The notes under the pieces were generated by a model. The model had not been told where the DNA came from. It saw only the letters and a program-made list of their open reading frames with translations, and searched no databases. DNA of 64,000 nt from Thermoflavifilum sp. (GTDB taxonomy: Bacteria > Bacteroidota > Bacteroidia > Chitinophagales > Chitinophagaceae): the NCBI RefSeq assembly GCF_014961315.1, contig NZ_CP063141.1:558001-622000 (forward strand). Reading direction: 5' to 3'. The translations under genes were made by a program, and so were the position numbers. Below are positions 56,431 through 64,000 of the stretch, in pieces (positions within the stretch are counted from its first letter, which is position 1; the number at the start of each line of letters is the position of its first letter).

Positions 56431-57660
56431 TCATAACACTTCAATCTGGTTGCGGAGCAGGTCGTCCAGCGTTTCGCGAGAACGAATCAAATGATACTGG
56501 TTGTTTTTTACCAACACCTCAGCCGGGCGGAATCGGGAATTATAGTTCGACGACATTTCAAAACCATAAGCACCGGCATTGTAAAATACCAGAAAATCTC
56601 CTTCGCGGATTTCATTGATTTTCCGATCCCAGGCAAAAGTATCGGTTTCACAAATGTTTCCAACAACTGTATAAATCCGTTCGGGACCCCGTGGATTGGA
56701 AATATTGCGAATCATGTGATAGGCATCGTAAAACATCGGACGAATGAGATGATTAAATCCTGAATTCACCCCGGCAAAAACCGTGGCCAGCGTTTGTTTG
56801 ATCACGTTGACCTTTACCACAAAATAACCCGCCTGACTCACTAAATATTTACCCGGTTCGAAACACAGCGTGAGTGGCCGGGGATACTGTGCGGCAAACT
56901 GATTAAACAATGCAGATAATTTTTCACCTAACAACTCCATATCGGTTTCCGTATCATCGGGATGATAGGCCACTTTAAATCCGCTACCTAAATCAATAAA
57001 ATCCAGTTCCTGAAAATGCTGGGCCATATCCAGCAAAATTTCCACTCCACGCAAAAACACATCCACATCTTTGATTTCTGAGCCGGTGTGCATGTGCAGG
57101 CCGTTTACATGTAACCCGGTTGATTTTACCACGCGTTCAATATGGCGAATCTGATGAATGGAAATTCCAAACTTGCTATCGATATGTCCGGTTGATATTT
57201 TGTAATGCCCGCCTGCATTGATATGCGGATTTAAACGAATGCACACCGGATAACTGCCGCCAAAGCGATTGCCGAATTGTTCCAGAATGGAAATATTATC
57301 AATGTTGATTTTTACTCCTAATTCTTTGGCTGCAATCATTTCATCCAGATCCACACAATTGGGCGTGAAAATGATTTGCTGGGGCTCAAACCCGGCACGT
57401 AATCCCAGCTGCACTTCCTGAATAGATACCGTATCGAGCCCCGTACCTAACTGGCGCATCAGCTTCAGGATATTGATGTTGGTGAGTGCTTTACAGGCAT
57501 AATAAATCTGCACAGGCGCTTTTTGAAAAGCCTTCTTCATCTTGTCATATTGCTTCTGCATTTTTTCGGCATGATATACATAAACGGGCGTGCCGAATTG
57601 ATGCGCAATATCCAGCAAAACTTCGCCTGGAAGGACATCAGGATGTGAAGATCGGGGCAT
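56431..57660 (-). CDS. lysA: Diaminopimelate decarboxylase
   Basis: Last step of lysine biosynthesis: decarboxylates meso-diaminopimelate to lysine using PLP. The 409-residue protein has the PLP lysine K57 in YYACKALTN, LHMHTGSEI, the FIDLGSGFKV glycine loop, FEPGKYLV, and GNICETDTFA with the active-site Cys. Length and motifs are normal for the fold III PLP family. The ATG at 57660 gives MPRSSHP. Confidence 0.95.
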   Translation of the reverse strand: MPRSSHPDVLPGEVLLDIAHQFGTPVYVYHAEKMQKQYDKMKKAFQKAPVQIYYACKALTNINILKLMRQLGTGLDTVSIQEVQLGLRAGFEPQQIIFTPNCVDLDEMIAAKELGVKINIDNISILEQFGNRFGGSYPVCIRLNPHINAGGHYKISTGHIDSKFGISIHQIRHIERVVKSTGLHVNGLHMHTGSEIKDVDVFLRGVEILLDMAQHFQELDFIDLGSGFKVAYHPDDTETDMELLGEKLSALFNQFAAQYPRPLTLCFEPGKYLVSQAGYFVVKVNVIKQTLATVFAGVNSGFNHLIRPMFYDAYHMIRNISNPRGPERIYTVVGNICETDTFAWDRKINEIREGDFLVFYNAGAYGFEMSSNYNSRFRPAEVLVKNNQYHLIRSRETLDDLLRNQIEVL

Positions 57661-57685
57661 AATGACTTATTCAATAACAGGCCGA

Positions 57686-57693
57686 CAAAGATA
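57686..57693 (-). promoter_or_regulatory. Possible -7 promoter box of lysA
   Basis: TATCTTTG on the minus strand matches TAnnTTTG, 26-33 bases before the ATG. A -33 box is not clear. Confidence 0.4.
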
Positions 57694-57729
57694 GGTAAAA
57701 ACTGCGTTTATGAGATTTGTAATCGTTAT

Positions 57730-57779
57730 GGTAAAACAAAACCCATATCTGAAATCCTGTATGATGGGTTTATTTTTTT
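57730..57779 (-). terminator. Probable terminator after the dipeptidase gene
   Basis: AAACCCAT (57739-57746) and ATGGGTTT (57764-57771) form an 8-bp stem with a 17-base loop. On the minus strand the stem is followed by TTTTGTTTT. It lies 19 bases beyond the stop codon of the leftward dipeptidase gene. The loop is long. Confidence 0.55.
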
Positions 57780-57790
57780 ACAAAGCCTTC

Positions 57791-59176
57791 TCAGGCGCGC
57801 ATTTCTTCTGCAAAAAACTGATGAAAGTAAGGGATGGTTTCAATGCCCTTAAGAAAATTGGCCAGATCAAATTTTTCATTGGGTGCATGCAAACAATCAT
57901 CATCCAATCCAAAACCTAAAAACACCGTGTGGGCACCCAGGATCTGCTGGAAAACAGCCGTGATGGGAATGCTACCACCACCCCGCAGAGGTACCGGTTC
58001 TTTGCCTAATGTGGCTTTCATGGCACGCACCGCAGCCCGATAAGCCGCATGATCCATGGGCAACACATACGGATCACCACCGTGAAGGGCTTTCACTTCC
58101 ACCCGCACACAGGCCGGTGCAATGCGTTTCAAATGATCGATGAGTAGTCGGGTGATTTTTTGATGATCCTGATGCGGCACCAGTCGACACGATATTTTGG
58201 CATAAGCTTTTGCAGGCAGCACTGTTTTTGCGCCTTCTCCCGTATATCCGCTCCAGATACCGTTGATTTCAAGCGTTGGTCTGATGCCGATGCGTTCACG
58301 CACGGTGTAGCCTGCTTCACCCCAGATATCGAGAATACCGGTTTCACGTTTAAATTGTGCCAGGTCAAAAGGTGCTTTTGCGAGTAATTGTCTTTCCTGA
58401 TCGGAAATGATGTCCACATCATCGTAAAAACCGGGAATATTCACTCGATTATTGGCGTCGTGCAGCGAAGCAATCATCTGACAGAGTATAGTGGCCGGGT
58501 TGGGCACGGCACCACCATACACGCCGCTATGCAAATCATGGTCAGGACCCGAAACTTCCACCTGCACATACGATAATCCACGCACGCCTACATCAATGGA
58601 AGGTTGTTGCAGGCTGATCATGGCCGTATCGCTAACCAGCACGACATCGGCTCTGAGCATATCCCGATGTTGTTGCACAAATGTTGCCAGATGTGTGGAG
58701 CCGATTTCTTCCTCGCCTTCGATGATAAATTTCAGGTTTACCGGTAAAGTTGCTGTGCGTGTCATCATTTCCAGCGCTTTGACATGCATGAAAAACTGTC
58801 CCTTGTCATCGCTGGCCCCTCTTGCATAAATGCGTCCATCGCGAATGAGCGGATCAAACGGATCGTGATGCCATAGCTCAACTGGATCTACCGGCTGCAC
58901 ATCATAATGACCATATACCAGTACCGTTGGCAAATGATCGCCCACATGCTTTTCGGCATATACCACCGGATGACCTGCTGTGGGAAATATTTTCGCTACA
59001 TCAGCTCCTGCATCTTCTAAATATTGCCTTACCCGTTCTGCACATTGCTGTATATCTTGCTGATGACTGGCATCGGTGCTGATAGAGGGTATCCGCAACA
59101 GGTGACATAATTCGTCCACAAAACGATGTTGATGCGTGGAAATATAATCCTGCCAGCGTTTCATACTAGTCTGCAT
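57791..59176 (-). CDS. M20-family dipeptidase (ArgE/DapE/ACY1/CPG2)
   Basis: A 461-residue zinc metallopeptidase. Metal and catalytic residues: H90 in VYGHYDVQP, D123 in ARGASDDKG, the EGEEEIGS Glu pair near 153-158, and a dimerisation domain in the middle, ending with a terminal His region (HAPNEKF). It probably cleaves dipeptides or N-acyl amino acids in the cytoplasm; substrate is unknown. It may start at MQTSMKR (59176) or the fifth Met. The upstream gene ends 53 bases away, so it may be part of the same transcript. Confidence 0.91.
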   Translation of the reverse strand: MQTSMKRWQDYISTHQHRFVDELCHLLRIPSISTDASHQQDIQQCAERVRQYLEDAGADVAKIFPTAGHPVVYAEKHVGDHLPTVLVYGHYDVQPVDPVELWHHDPFDPLIRDGRIYARGASDDKGQFFMHVKALEMMTRTATLPVNLKFIIEGEEEIGSTHLATFVQQHRDMLRADVVLVSDTAMISLQQPSIDVGVRGLSYVQVEVSGPDHDLHSGVYGGAVPNPATILCQMIASLHDANNRVNIPGFYDDVDIISDQERQLLAKAPFDLAQFKRETGILDIWGEAGYTVRERIGIRPTLEINGIWSGYTGEGAKTVLPAKAYAKISCRLVPHQDHQKITRLLIDHLKRIAPACVRVEVKALHGGDPYVLPMDHAAYRAAVRAMKATLGKEPVPLRGGGSIPITAVFQQILGAHTVFLGFGLDDDCLHAPNEKFDLANFLKGIETIPYFHQFFAEEMRA

Positions 59177-59229
59177 CTTTCCTTATAAATTTACTTCTTT
59201 TCAAGAACGTTGAAAATCTGTAACACGTT

Positions 59230-60351
59230 TTACTCAGCATACGAATATGCAGCCTGATTTTGTTGCATGTAATTAGGCAAACAAACTTCAAAGGTTGTAC
59301 CTTCACCATACACAGAGTGCACATCAATAGTACCACCCATCCGGCTGACCGCTTCCTTAGCAATATATAATCCAATACCTGCACCGGGCTTGTTTAAACT
59401 CTTCGTACGGAAAAACATTTTAAAAATGTTTTGTAAATGTTCCTGTATAATGCCTATTCCATTATCCGCTACCTGAATCACAGCCTGTTGAGGATTTACT
59501 TTTACGCGAATCGCCACCCATGGATTTTTTTCATCAGGCTTCTGATATTTTATCGCATTGGATATAAGATTATTGAATACCACACTAATCCGAAAATTAT
59601 CTCCAATAAAAGGCACGGATTGGTCCACATCAATTTTAAACTCCACATTGGGGTGTAGGTGCTGACAATTGGCAATACTATCCTCAATCTGTTGTTTAAA
59701 GTTTACGGGTTCATATTCAATCTCCAGTCTTGAGTTTTTATAATATTCGATGATTTTCTGGATAAAATCATCAAGCCGGAGCACACTGGCTTCAATCATC
59801 TGTAAATAGCCATTCGGATCCACGACTGATTGATCCATTTTGGCCAGATTCAGAATGCCCAGAACCGACATCAAAGGCGAGCGTAAATCATGCGATGCAC
59901 TGTAAATAAATCGGCTCAGTTCATCGTTGGTTTTTTCCAGCATCTGCATTTTTTCCCGGAGTTCCCGACGGGTGGTATAGATTTCATAAGCGTTGTGAAT
60001 GGTATTATGCAATTCGGCCTCATTCCAGGGTTTGCGAATATAGCGGTATATGCGGCCTTCGTTAACGGCCTCAATCAACGCTTCGAGGTCCATGTGTGCT
60101 GTAAGCAGCACGCGCAGCGGATCCGGATATTTTTTACGGATATCGGTTAAAAATTCTACCCCCGTCATTCCGGGCATACGCTGATCGGCAATCACCAGAT
60201 GGATGGGCTGTTCCTGATTCAGAATCTGATAGGCTTCGTCAATATGGGGAGCTGTAAAAATATCATAATCACGTCGAAAGGTAGCACGAAATGCGGCCAG
60301 GTTATTCACTTCATCATCCACATATAATATTCTGATGCGTTCAGCAGGCAT
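59230..60351 (-). CDS. Receiver-histidine kinase protein
   Basis: A 373-residue protein with an N-terminal receiver (about 6-125) and a histidine kinase core. Receiver: VDDE near residue 12, phosphoacceptor D56 in VIADQRMPG, and K107. The HisKA segment has H154 in SASHDLRSPL, and the ATPase has NLISNAIKYQ, VADNGIGI and GAGIGLYIA. No transmembrane helix, so it is cytoplasmic and probably gets its phosphate or signal from the 7TM kinase encoded just upstream (three bases between). It would act as a relay. Confidence 0.9.
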   Translation of the reverse strand: MPAERIRILYVDDEVNNLAAFRATFRRDYDIFTAPHIDEAYQILNQEQPIHLVIADQRMPGMTGVEFLTDIRKKYPDPLRVLLTAHMDLEALIEAVNEGRIYRYIRKPWNEAELHNTIHNAYEIYTTRRELREKMQMLEKTNDELSRFIYSASHDLRSPLMSVLGILNLAKMDQSVVDPNGYLQMIEASVLRLDDFIQKIIEYYKNSRLEIEYEPVNFKQQIEDSIANCQHLHPNVEFKIDVDQSVPFIGDNFRISVVFNNLISNAIKYQKPDEKNPWVAIRVKVNPQQAVIQVADNGIGIIQEHLQNIFKMFFRTKSLNKPGAGIGLYIAKEAVSRMGGTIDVHSVYGEGTTFEVCLPNYMQQNQAAYSYAE

Positions 60352-60354
60352 ACG

Positions 60355-62586
60355 TTAGCTATTTTGTTCCTTCACCTCCTGGGTTTGCATGACTGTTTTT
60401 GGGGTGGTCGGTAAAATTATGATAAATTCGGAACCTATTCCATAGGTAGTCTCTACAAAAATTTTCCCACCGTGTTTCTCCACGATGCTATACACGATAG
60501 GCAAGCCCAGGCCGGTGCCTTCACCTACTTCTTTGGTGGTGAAGAAGGGTTCAAATATTTTTTGTTTGACCTCGGGTGTCATGCCTGTACCGGTGTCGGC
60601 CACGCTGATGCGGATATGCTTGCCATCGGGCTCCATACTGGTGGTAATGATGATTTTTTCTTCTGTCGAAGGTTCACCCGCCTGCTGCGGGAAATGCTGG
60701 GGCTTGCTTTTAACCGCATGGATAGCGTTGGTAAGTAAATTCATGAGCATCTGGTTCAGCTTGCCTGGATAACATTCTATGAGCGGCAGCTGGGCATAAT
60801 GTTTCTCGATGACCACATTGTCGGGTATGGAAGCCCTGAGCAGAATCAGGGTTGAATCAATACACTCGTGAATATCCGCTTTTTTCAATTCGCTTTCATC
60901 GAGTCGACTGAATATGCGCAATCCACGGATAATCTCCGCCGTGCGTTCCGCGCCTTCTTCGATGCCTTTCAACAACAGGCGTATTTCTTCAACGAGTTCA
61001 GGATAGTTGATCTTCTTTTTAAAGGCCTCAATTTCTTCAAGCGCATGAGTAGACAATACCAGCTGCAACTGTTTTTCATAAGTCTGGATCAGGGCAATGA
61101 GATCATACAAATCCATCTGCAGGGGTTTGACATTCGACTTCACGAAGTTGATGGGGTTATTGATTTCATGGGCGATACCTGCGGTAAGCTGACCAAGAGT
61201 AGCCATTTTCTCGGCCTGTATAAGTTGAATCTGCGCTTCCTGCAAGTTCTTAAGGGTTTGTGTCAGTTCCAGATTTGCCCGTTCCAGATCTTCAGTACGT
61301 TTTTTCACCATACGTTCCAGGGTAATATTCTGCTGACTTAACACGATTCTTACCTCTTCTGATTTGGACAATGCCATCATCCTTGCCTGCTCCCGCTCGG
61401 CCTTATAGGTATTGATTTTATCTGCAAGGGCGAGGGAAATAAGTATGGTTTCAATTGCAGACCCCAGCAACATCACGTTCTTGGTGAAAAAATTATAAGG
61501 AAGAAAACCAAAATCTTTTAAAACAAATAAAATAACAGACAGAATAAATACAGTCCATGCTATCAAGAAAAATTTAGCTTCTTTAACACTTTTAAATACA
61601 AGAACCAAACCAATTATCCAAATTAGAGTAACCCCAGATGAGGCAAGGATGTCTATATACTTATATGAAAATGTACTATAATCTAAGAATGTAGGTATAA
61701 ATGCTAAACAATAAGCAACAATATATACGTTTACCAAAATATGAAGTACTCTCGAATTACGCTTTGTATGTAAAAAATTCATTACAAATAATAAAACAGC
61801 AATACCAGAGAGTATTCCACTTATGTTAACCCCCTCCCTAATCAAAAATTTGCTTTGCGGCCATATATACCTTGATGAATACCCTAAAAGGCTTACTTGA
61901 GCGAAACCAACGAAAAATACATAAATAACGTAGTATAAATAATTAATGTCTCTGGTAGAAATAAATACAAAAAAATTGTAGAAAAAAATAGATAATATGA
62001 TTCCCAAATAAATAAAAAAAGCAAACTTTTCTTTTAGAATAGCTTGCCAAGTCCTATCAAATGTTCCTACATAAATAGGCAAAAGCATTTGCTGATATGC
62101 CTTTGCCTCAAGATAGAATAGACGAGAAGAGTCCTTAGGAATGGGAATTTGGAAGCAAATCTCTTTTTGAAGCAAGTTATTTTTACTATTCAACAGATAC
62201 TCTCCTGAAGAGAATAATTCCCAGGATTTATGGGTAGGATCAGCTAAATACAAATCTACCTTTGCCAATAATGGATATGAAATCCGAATAAAAATGTGAA
62301 ATTCATTCGTGCAATTCTTCAAAATAAATCTTGACCAAACATTTCCAGTAACTAATCCAAAATTAGGAACCTCATGATTGTTATAATATTTAAACTTTGA
62401 GTTTAACTGCTGGATCTCATTTATATTTTTTGATGAGCTTGTATCAATGTAATATTGAAGCTCATGTCCTGAAATATAATCATAAGTATCTGAAAAGATG
62501 CGTACTGTATCCTGCCCTGTACAAATTAAATAGGTTATGGAGAAGAAAAAAGTGAATAAGAAATATGTAAGCAAATGTTTAAACAT
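60355..62586 (-). CDS. 7TM-DISM sensor histidine kinase
   Basis: A 743-residue protein. Order: signal peptide (about 1-24); periplasmic 7TMR-DISMED2-type beta domain (about 30-180), a fold often linked to carbohydrate binding; seven transmembrane helices (about 190-400); a coiled coil (about 400-460); HisKA with H473 in AGIAHEINNP; and an HATPase domain with NLLTNAIHAV, VADTGTGM and GEGTGLGLPIV. It senses an external ligand and phosphorylates a partner. It forms a one-base TAATG overlap with the GNAT-like gene and lies three bases before the receiver-kinase gene. Confidence 0.92.
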   Translation of the reverse strand: MFKHLLTYFLFTFFFSITYLICTGQDTVRIFSDTYDYISGHELQYYIDTSSSKNINEIQQLNSKFKYYNNHEVPNFGLVTGNVWSRFILKNCTNEFHIFIRISYPLLAKVDLYLADPTHKSWELFSSGEYLLNSKNNLLQKEICFQIPIPKDSSRLFYLEAKAYQQMLLPIYVGTFDRTWQAILKEKFAFFIYLGIILSIFFYNFFVFISTRDINYLYYVIYVFFVGFAQVSLLGYSSRYIWPQSKFLIREGVNISGILSGIAVLLFVMNFLHTKRNSRVLHILVNVYIVAYCLAFIPTFLDYSTFSYKYIDILASSGVTLIWIIGLVLVFKSVKEAKFFLIAWTVFILSVILFVLKDFGFLPYNFFTKNVMLLGSAIETILISLALADKINTYKAEREQARMMALSKSEEVRIVLSQQNITLERMVKKRTEDLERANLELTQTLKNLQEAQIQLIQAEKMATLGQLTAGIAHEINNPINFVKSNVKPLQMDLYDLIALIQTYEKQLQLVLSTHALEEIEAFKKKINYPELVEEIRLLLKGIEEGAERTAEIIRGLRIFSRLDESELKKADIHECIDSTLILLRASIPDNVVIEKHYAQLPLIECYPGKLNQMLMNLLTNAIHAVKSKPQHFPQQAGEPSTEEKIIITTSMEPDGKHIRISVADTGTGMTPEVKQKIFEPFFTTKEVGEGTGLGLPIVYSIVEKHGGKIFVETTYGIGSEFIIILPTTPKTVMQTQEVKEQNS

Positions 62587-63296
62587 TATGTTTGAAGTTC
62601 TCTATTAAGTGTAAGATTATACTCAACTAAAATTTTTCCCCTTATTCCAGCTTCCTCGTATAACTGTATGGGTTTAGATCTAAGCTCAAATATCCTTATC
62701 CTTTCTTCTTTAGAAGCGGATTCTAATTCAACTGGGTCATTTATCAATAAAACCCTCGACTTAAACTCCGGCGTTGGATAATAAAAAACACCTTCATTCT
62801 TTAATTCCTCAACATGACGAAATCCAATTTTAAGACAATTTTTGTATATCGCAGGAGATATAAAAGCAATACACGAAGATGCCCCAACTATTGTTAATAA
62901 GGCTATTCCCATTCTCATTAACAGCATGCTTCCAACTCCATAGCTAGCATATTTTTTTGAGCTCCATAATCCACAATACTCACAGATTGGCTGATATGAT
63001 TCCCTTCTAACTATTTCATGTATTCTTGGATCGATACTACCAATTGCCGATTCTACGGGAAGGGGAACATCGTCATGTAAGAATTGAAGTCTTCCTCCTG
63101 CAATAATCTCACCTGATTCTGATTCTTCCAGAATCATTATGAATACATCTGGATTCTTTAACCAAATAGGATCAATTGATGATATTTCATTGACCCCAAA
63201 AGACCTCAAGGTATTCAAATGTGCCTCGATATACCTTTTACAATCCTCTGGCCTGGTGTTTGCCCTGAATACATAAGCTTTTAGCATCTCCAACAA
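62586..63296 (-). CDS. GNAT-like N-acyltransferase, function unknown
   Basis: A 236-residue protein with a GNAT-like plan: an acidic strand VFIMILEESESGEIIAGGRLQF (51-72), a CEYCGLWSSKKYASYGVGSMLLMRMG acyl-CoA-binding-like loop (105-130), a strand with SSCIAFISPAIY and a final CLKIGFRHVEEL. It loosely recalls LuxI-type or N-acyl amino acid synthases, but the motifs are not convincing. Its gene lies between the ThiF-like gene (12 bases upstream) and the 7TM kinase gene, so I infer a role in one signalling unit. Confidence 0.6.
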   Translation of the reverse strand: MLEMLKAYVFRANTRPEDCKRYIEAHLNTLRSFGVNEISSIDPIWLKNPDVFIMILEESESGEIIAGGRLQFLHDDVPLPVESAIGSIDPRIHEIVRRESYQPICEYCGLWSSKKYASYGVGSMLLMRMGIALLTIVGASSCIAFISPAIYKNCLKIGFRHVEELKNEGVFYYPTPEFKSRVLLINDPVELESASKEERIRIFELRSKPIQLYEEAGIRGKILVEYNLTLNRELQT

Positions 63297-63308
63297 ACAA
63301 TTAATTTT

Positions 63309-64000
63309 TCAATAAACCATCGTCCTTTCTTGTATACGGTCTTCAATATCAAAATACAACCTGAATGAATCGCGGATTCGTCCTAAAAGTATTAACCTGA
63401 TAATTGAAGCAAGATGTGCCCCTCCAGCTACTACTGATGAGGCCAGCTGTGGCCATGTATTTATTGTTTTACCTATCTGTCCAATCGACATTTTCATACG
63501 CTCAGATAAATGAGTGCCATCCACAATCCGCATCACCAATTGCATGCGCTGCTCAGGTGTAATCTTATCCCATGCTATTTGTTTCACCTCTTCCTCATCA
63601 ACAAGCCCATGCAAGATAGGTAACGCTTTATCTATATCAAATCGCTCCACATCAATCAACCCACGATCACTGGTTTCCATTACTACAGGTATGCCATACG
63701 CCTTTGCTTTCACACGGGCCTGTATCTTTATATCTACACTATCACATTCATCCACTAACAAATCCAGCTTGCCACCATCCAGAAGAAACTGATTGATATT
63801 ATTCAACGTTACACCATCGGGATAACAAACTATTTTAAGATAAGGATCTATCTCTTTAATTTCACGGGCAACAATAACTGTTTTTCTCAAACCTAAACTG
63901 GTAAGCGAAGTACGCAGTCGATTAAGATTGGTGATTTCCAGGCGGTCAAAATCTGCAATCCTTAATTCGCCAAAAGTCCGCTCCATCGCCAATGTGAGCG
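63309..64000 (-). CDS. E1/ThiF-like protein, Rv1355c-like (N-terminus outside window)
   Basis: The frame is open to the window edge; the apparent start at 63992 is a TTG inside the gene. The visible part has the ThiF/MoeB adenylation-fold pattern: ELRIADFDRLEITNLNRLR, VAREIKEIDPYLK, LLVDECDSVDIKIQ and GIPVVMETSDRGLIDVERF. This sequence is close to the Rv1355c family, which pairs a ThiF domain with a nitroreductase-like domain. The upstream glycine-rich ATP loop and any second domain are outside the window. It is the first gene in the visible leftward operon. Confidence 0.75.
   Translation of the reverse strand, partial: LTLAMERTFGELRIADFDRLEITNLNRLRTSLTSLGLRKTVIVAREIKEIDPYLKIVCYPDGVTLNNINQFLLDGGKLDLLVDECDSVDIKIQARVKAKAYGIPVVMETSDRGLIDVERFDIDKALPILHGLVDEEEVKQIAWDKITPEQRMQLVMRIVDGTHLSERMKMSIGQIGKTINTWPQLASSVVAGGAHLASIIRLILLGRIRDSFRLYFDIEDRIQERTMVY

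Overview
The window looks like a chromosome segment of a Bacteroidota bacterium, most likely of the Chitinophagaceae/Chitinophagales type; the genus cannot be fixed from the sequence. The evidence is the short primary sigma factor, repeated promoters with the Bacteroidota -7 box TAnnTTTG (some with a TTTG-like -33 box about 20 bases upstream), two giant secreted proteins with C-terminal type IX secretion (T9SS) sorting domains, and lineage-typical hypothetical genes.

Layout. 1-14.3 kb is a housekeeping block: the end of a family 2 glycosyltransferase, rsmG, an LptF/LptG-type permease, a conserved hypothetical gene, a START-like protein, the primary sigma gene, ffh, then rpsP-rimM-trmD-rplS, tatA-like, gatA, a lytic transglycosylase, pgk, gap and tRNA-Glu(TTC). 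From 14.3 to 54.6 kb the DNA becomes visibly AT-richer and is a large cell-surface polysaccharide locus. From 54.7 kb ordinary genes return: zinc alcohol dehydrogenase, tRNA-Arg(CCT), lysA and an M20 dipeptidase. The right end is a leftward signalling operon encoding an E1/ThiF-like protein (cut by the window edge), a GNAT-like protein, a 7TM histidine kinase and a receiver-histidine kinase.

Polysaccharide locus. The first part (14.4-21.7 kb) reads as a D-arabinofuranose donor module: a glycosyltransferase, a UbiA-type phosphoribosyl transferase resembling mycobacterial DPPR synthase, a GT-C-like membrane protein, close homologues of DprE1 and DprE2, and a flippase. A HAD-IB phosphatase at 27.1 kb could supply the dephosphorylation step. 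The second part (27.8-34.6 kb, leftward) has a response regulator, a pseudo-receiver/sugar-phosphate transferase fusion that probably starts lipid-linked glycan synthesis, two GT2 enzymes, a sugar epimerase, a GT4 and a methyltransferase. The third part (35.2-54.6 kb) has another GT2, two acyltransferases, a Wzc-like chain-length protein, a Wzy/ligase-like protein, a short TolC-like protein, two multi-pass membrane proteins, a methyltransferase and a polyprenyl-phosphate-type GT2. Two giant T9SS cargo proteins with N-terminal esterase-like domains (1,695 and 2,261 residues) lie inside the locus and are candidate glycan-decorated or glycan-anchored surface proteins.

The most unusual items are the DprE1/DprE2/UbiA module in a Bacteroidota locus (with a natural alanine at the benzothiazinone-target cysteine position), the pseudo-receiver/initiating-transferase fusion beside a receiver gene and two small genes, the register of D-S/T-V/I tripeptides in the PKD array, and the ThiF/GNAT/two-kinase operon. 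No CRISPR array, insertion sequence or integrase was seen.
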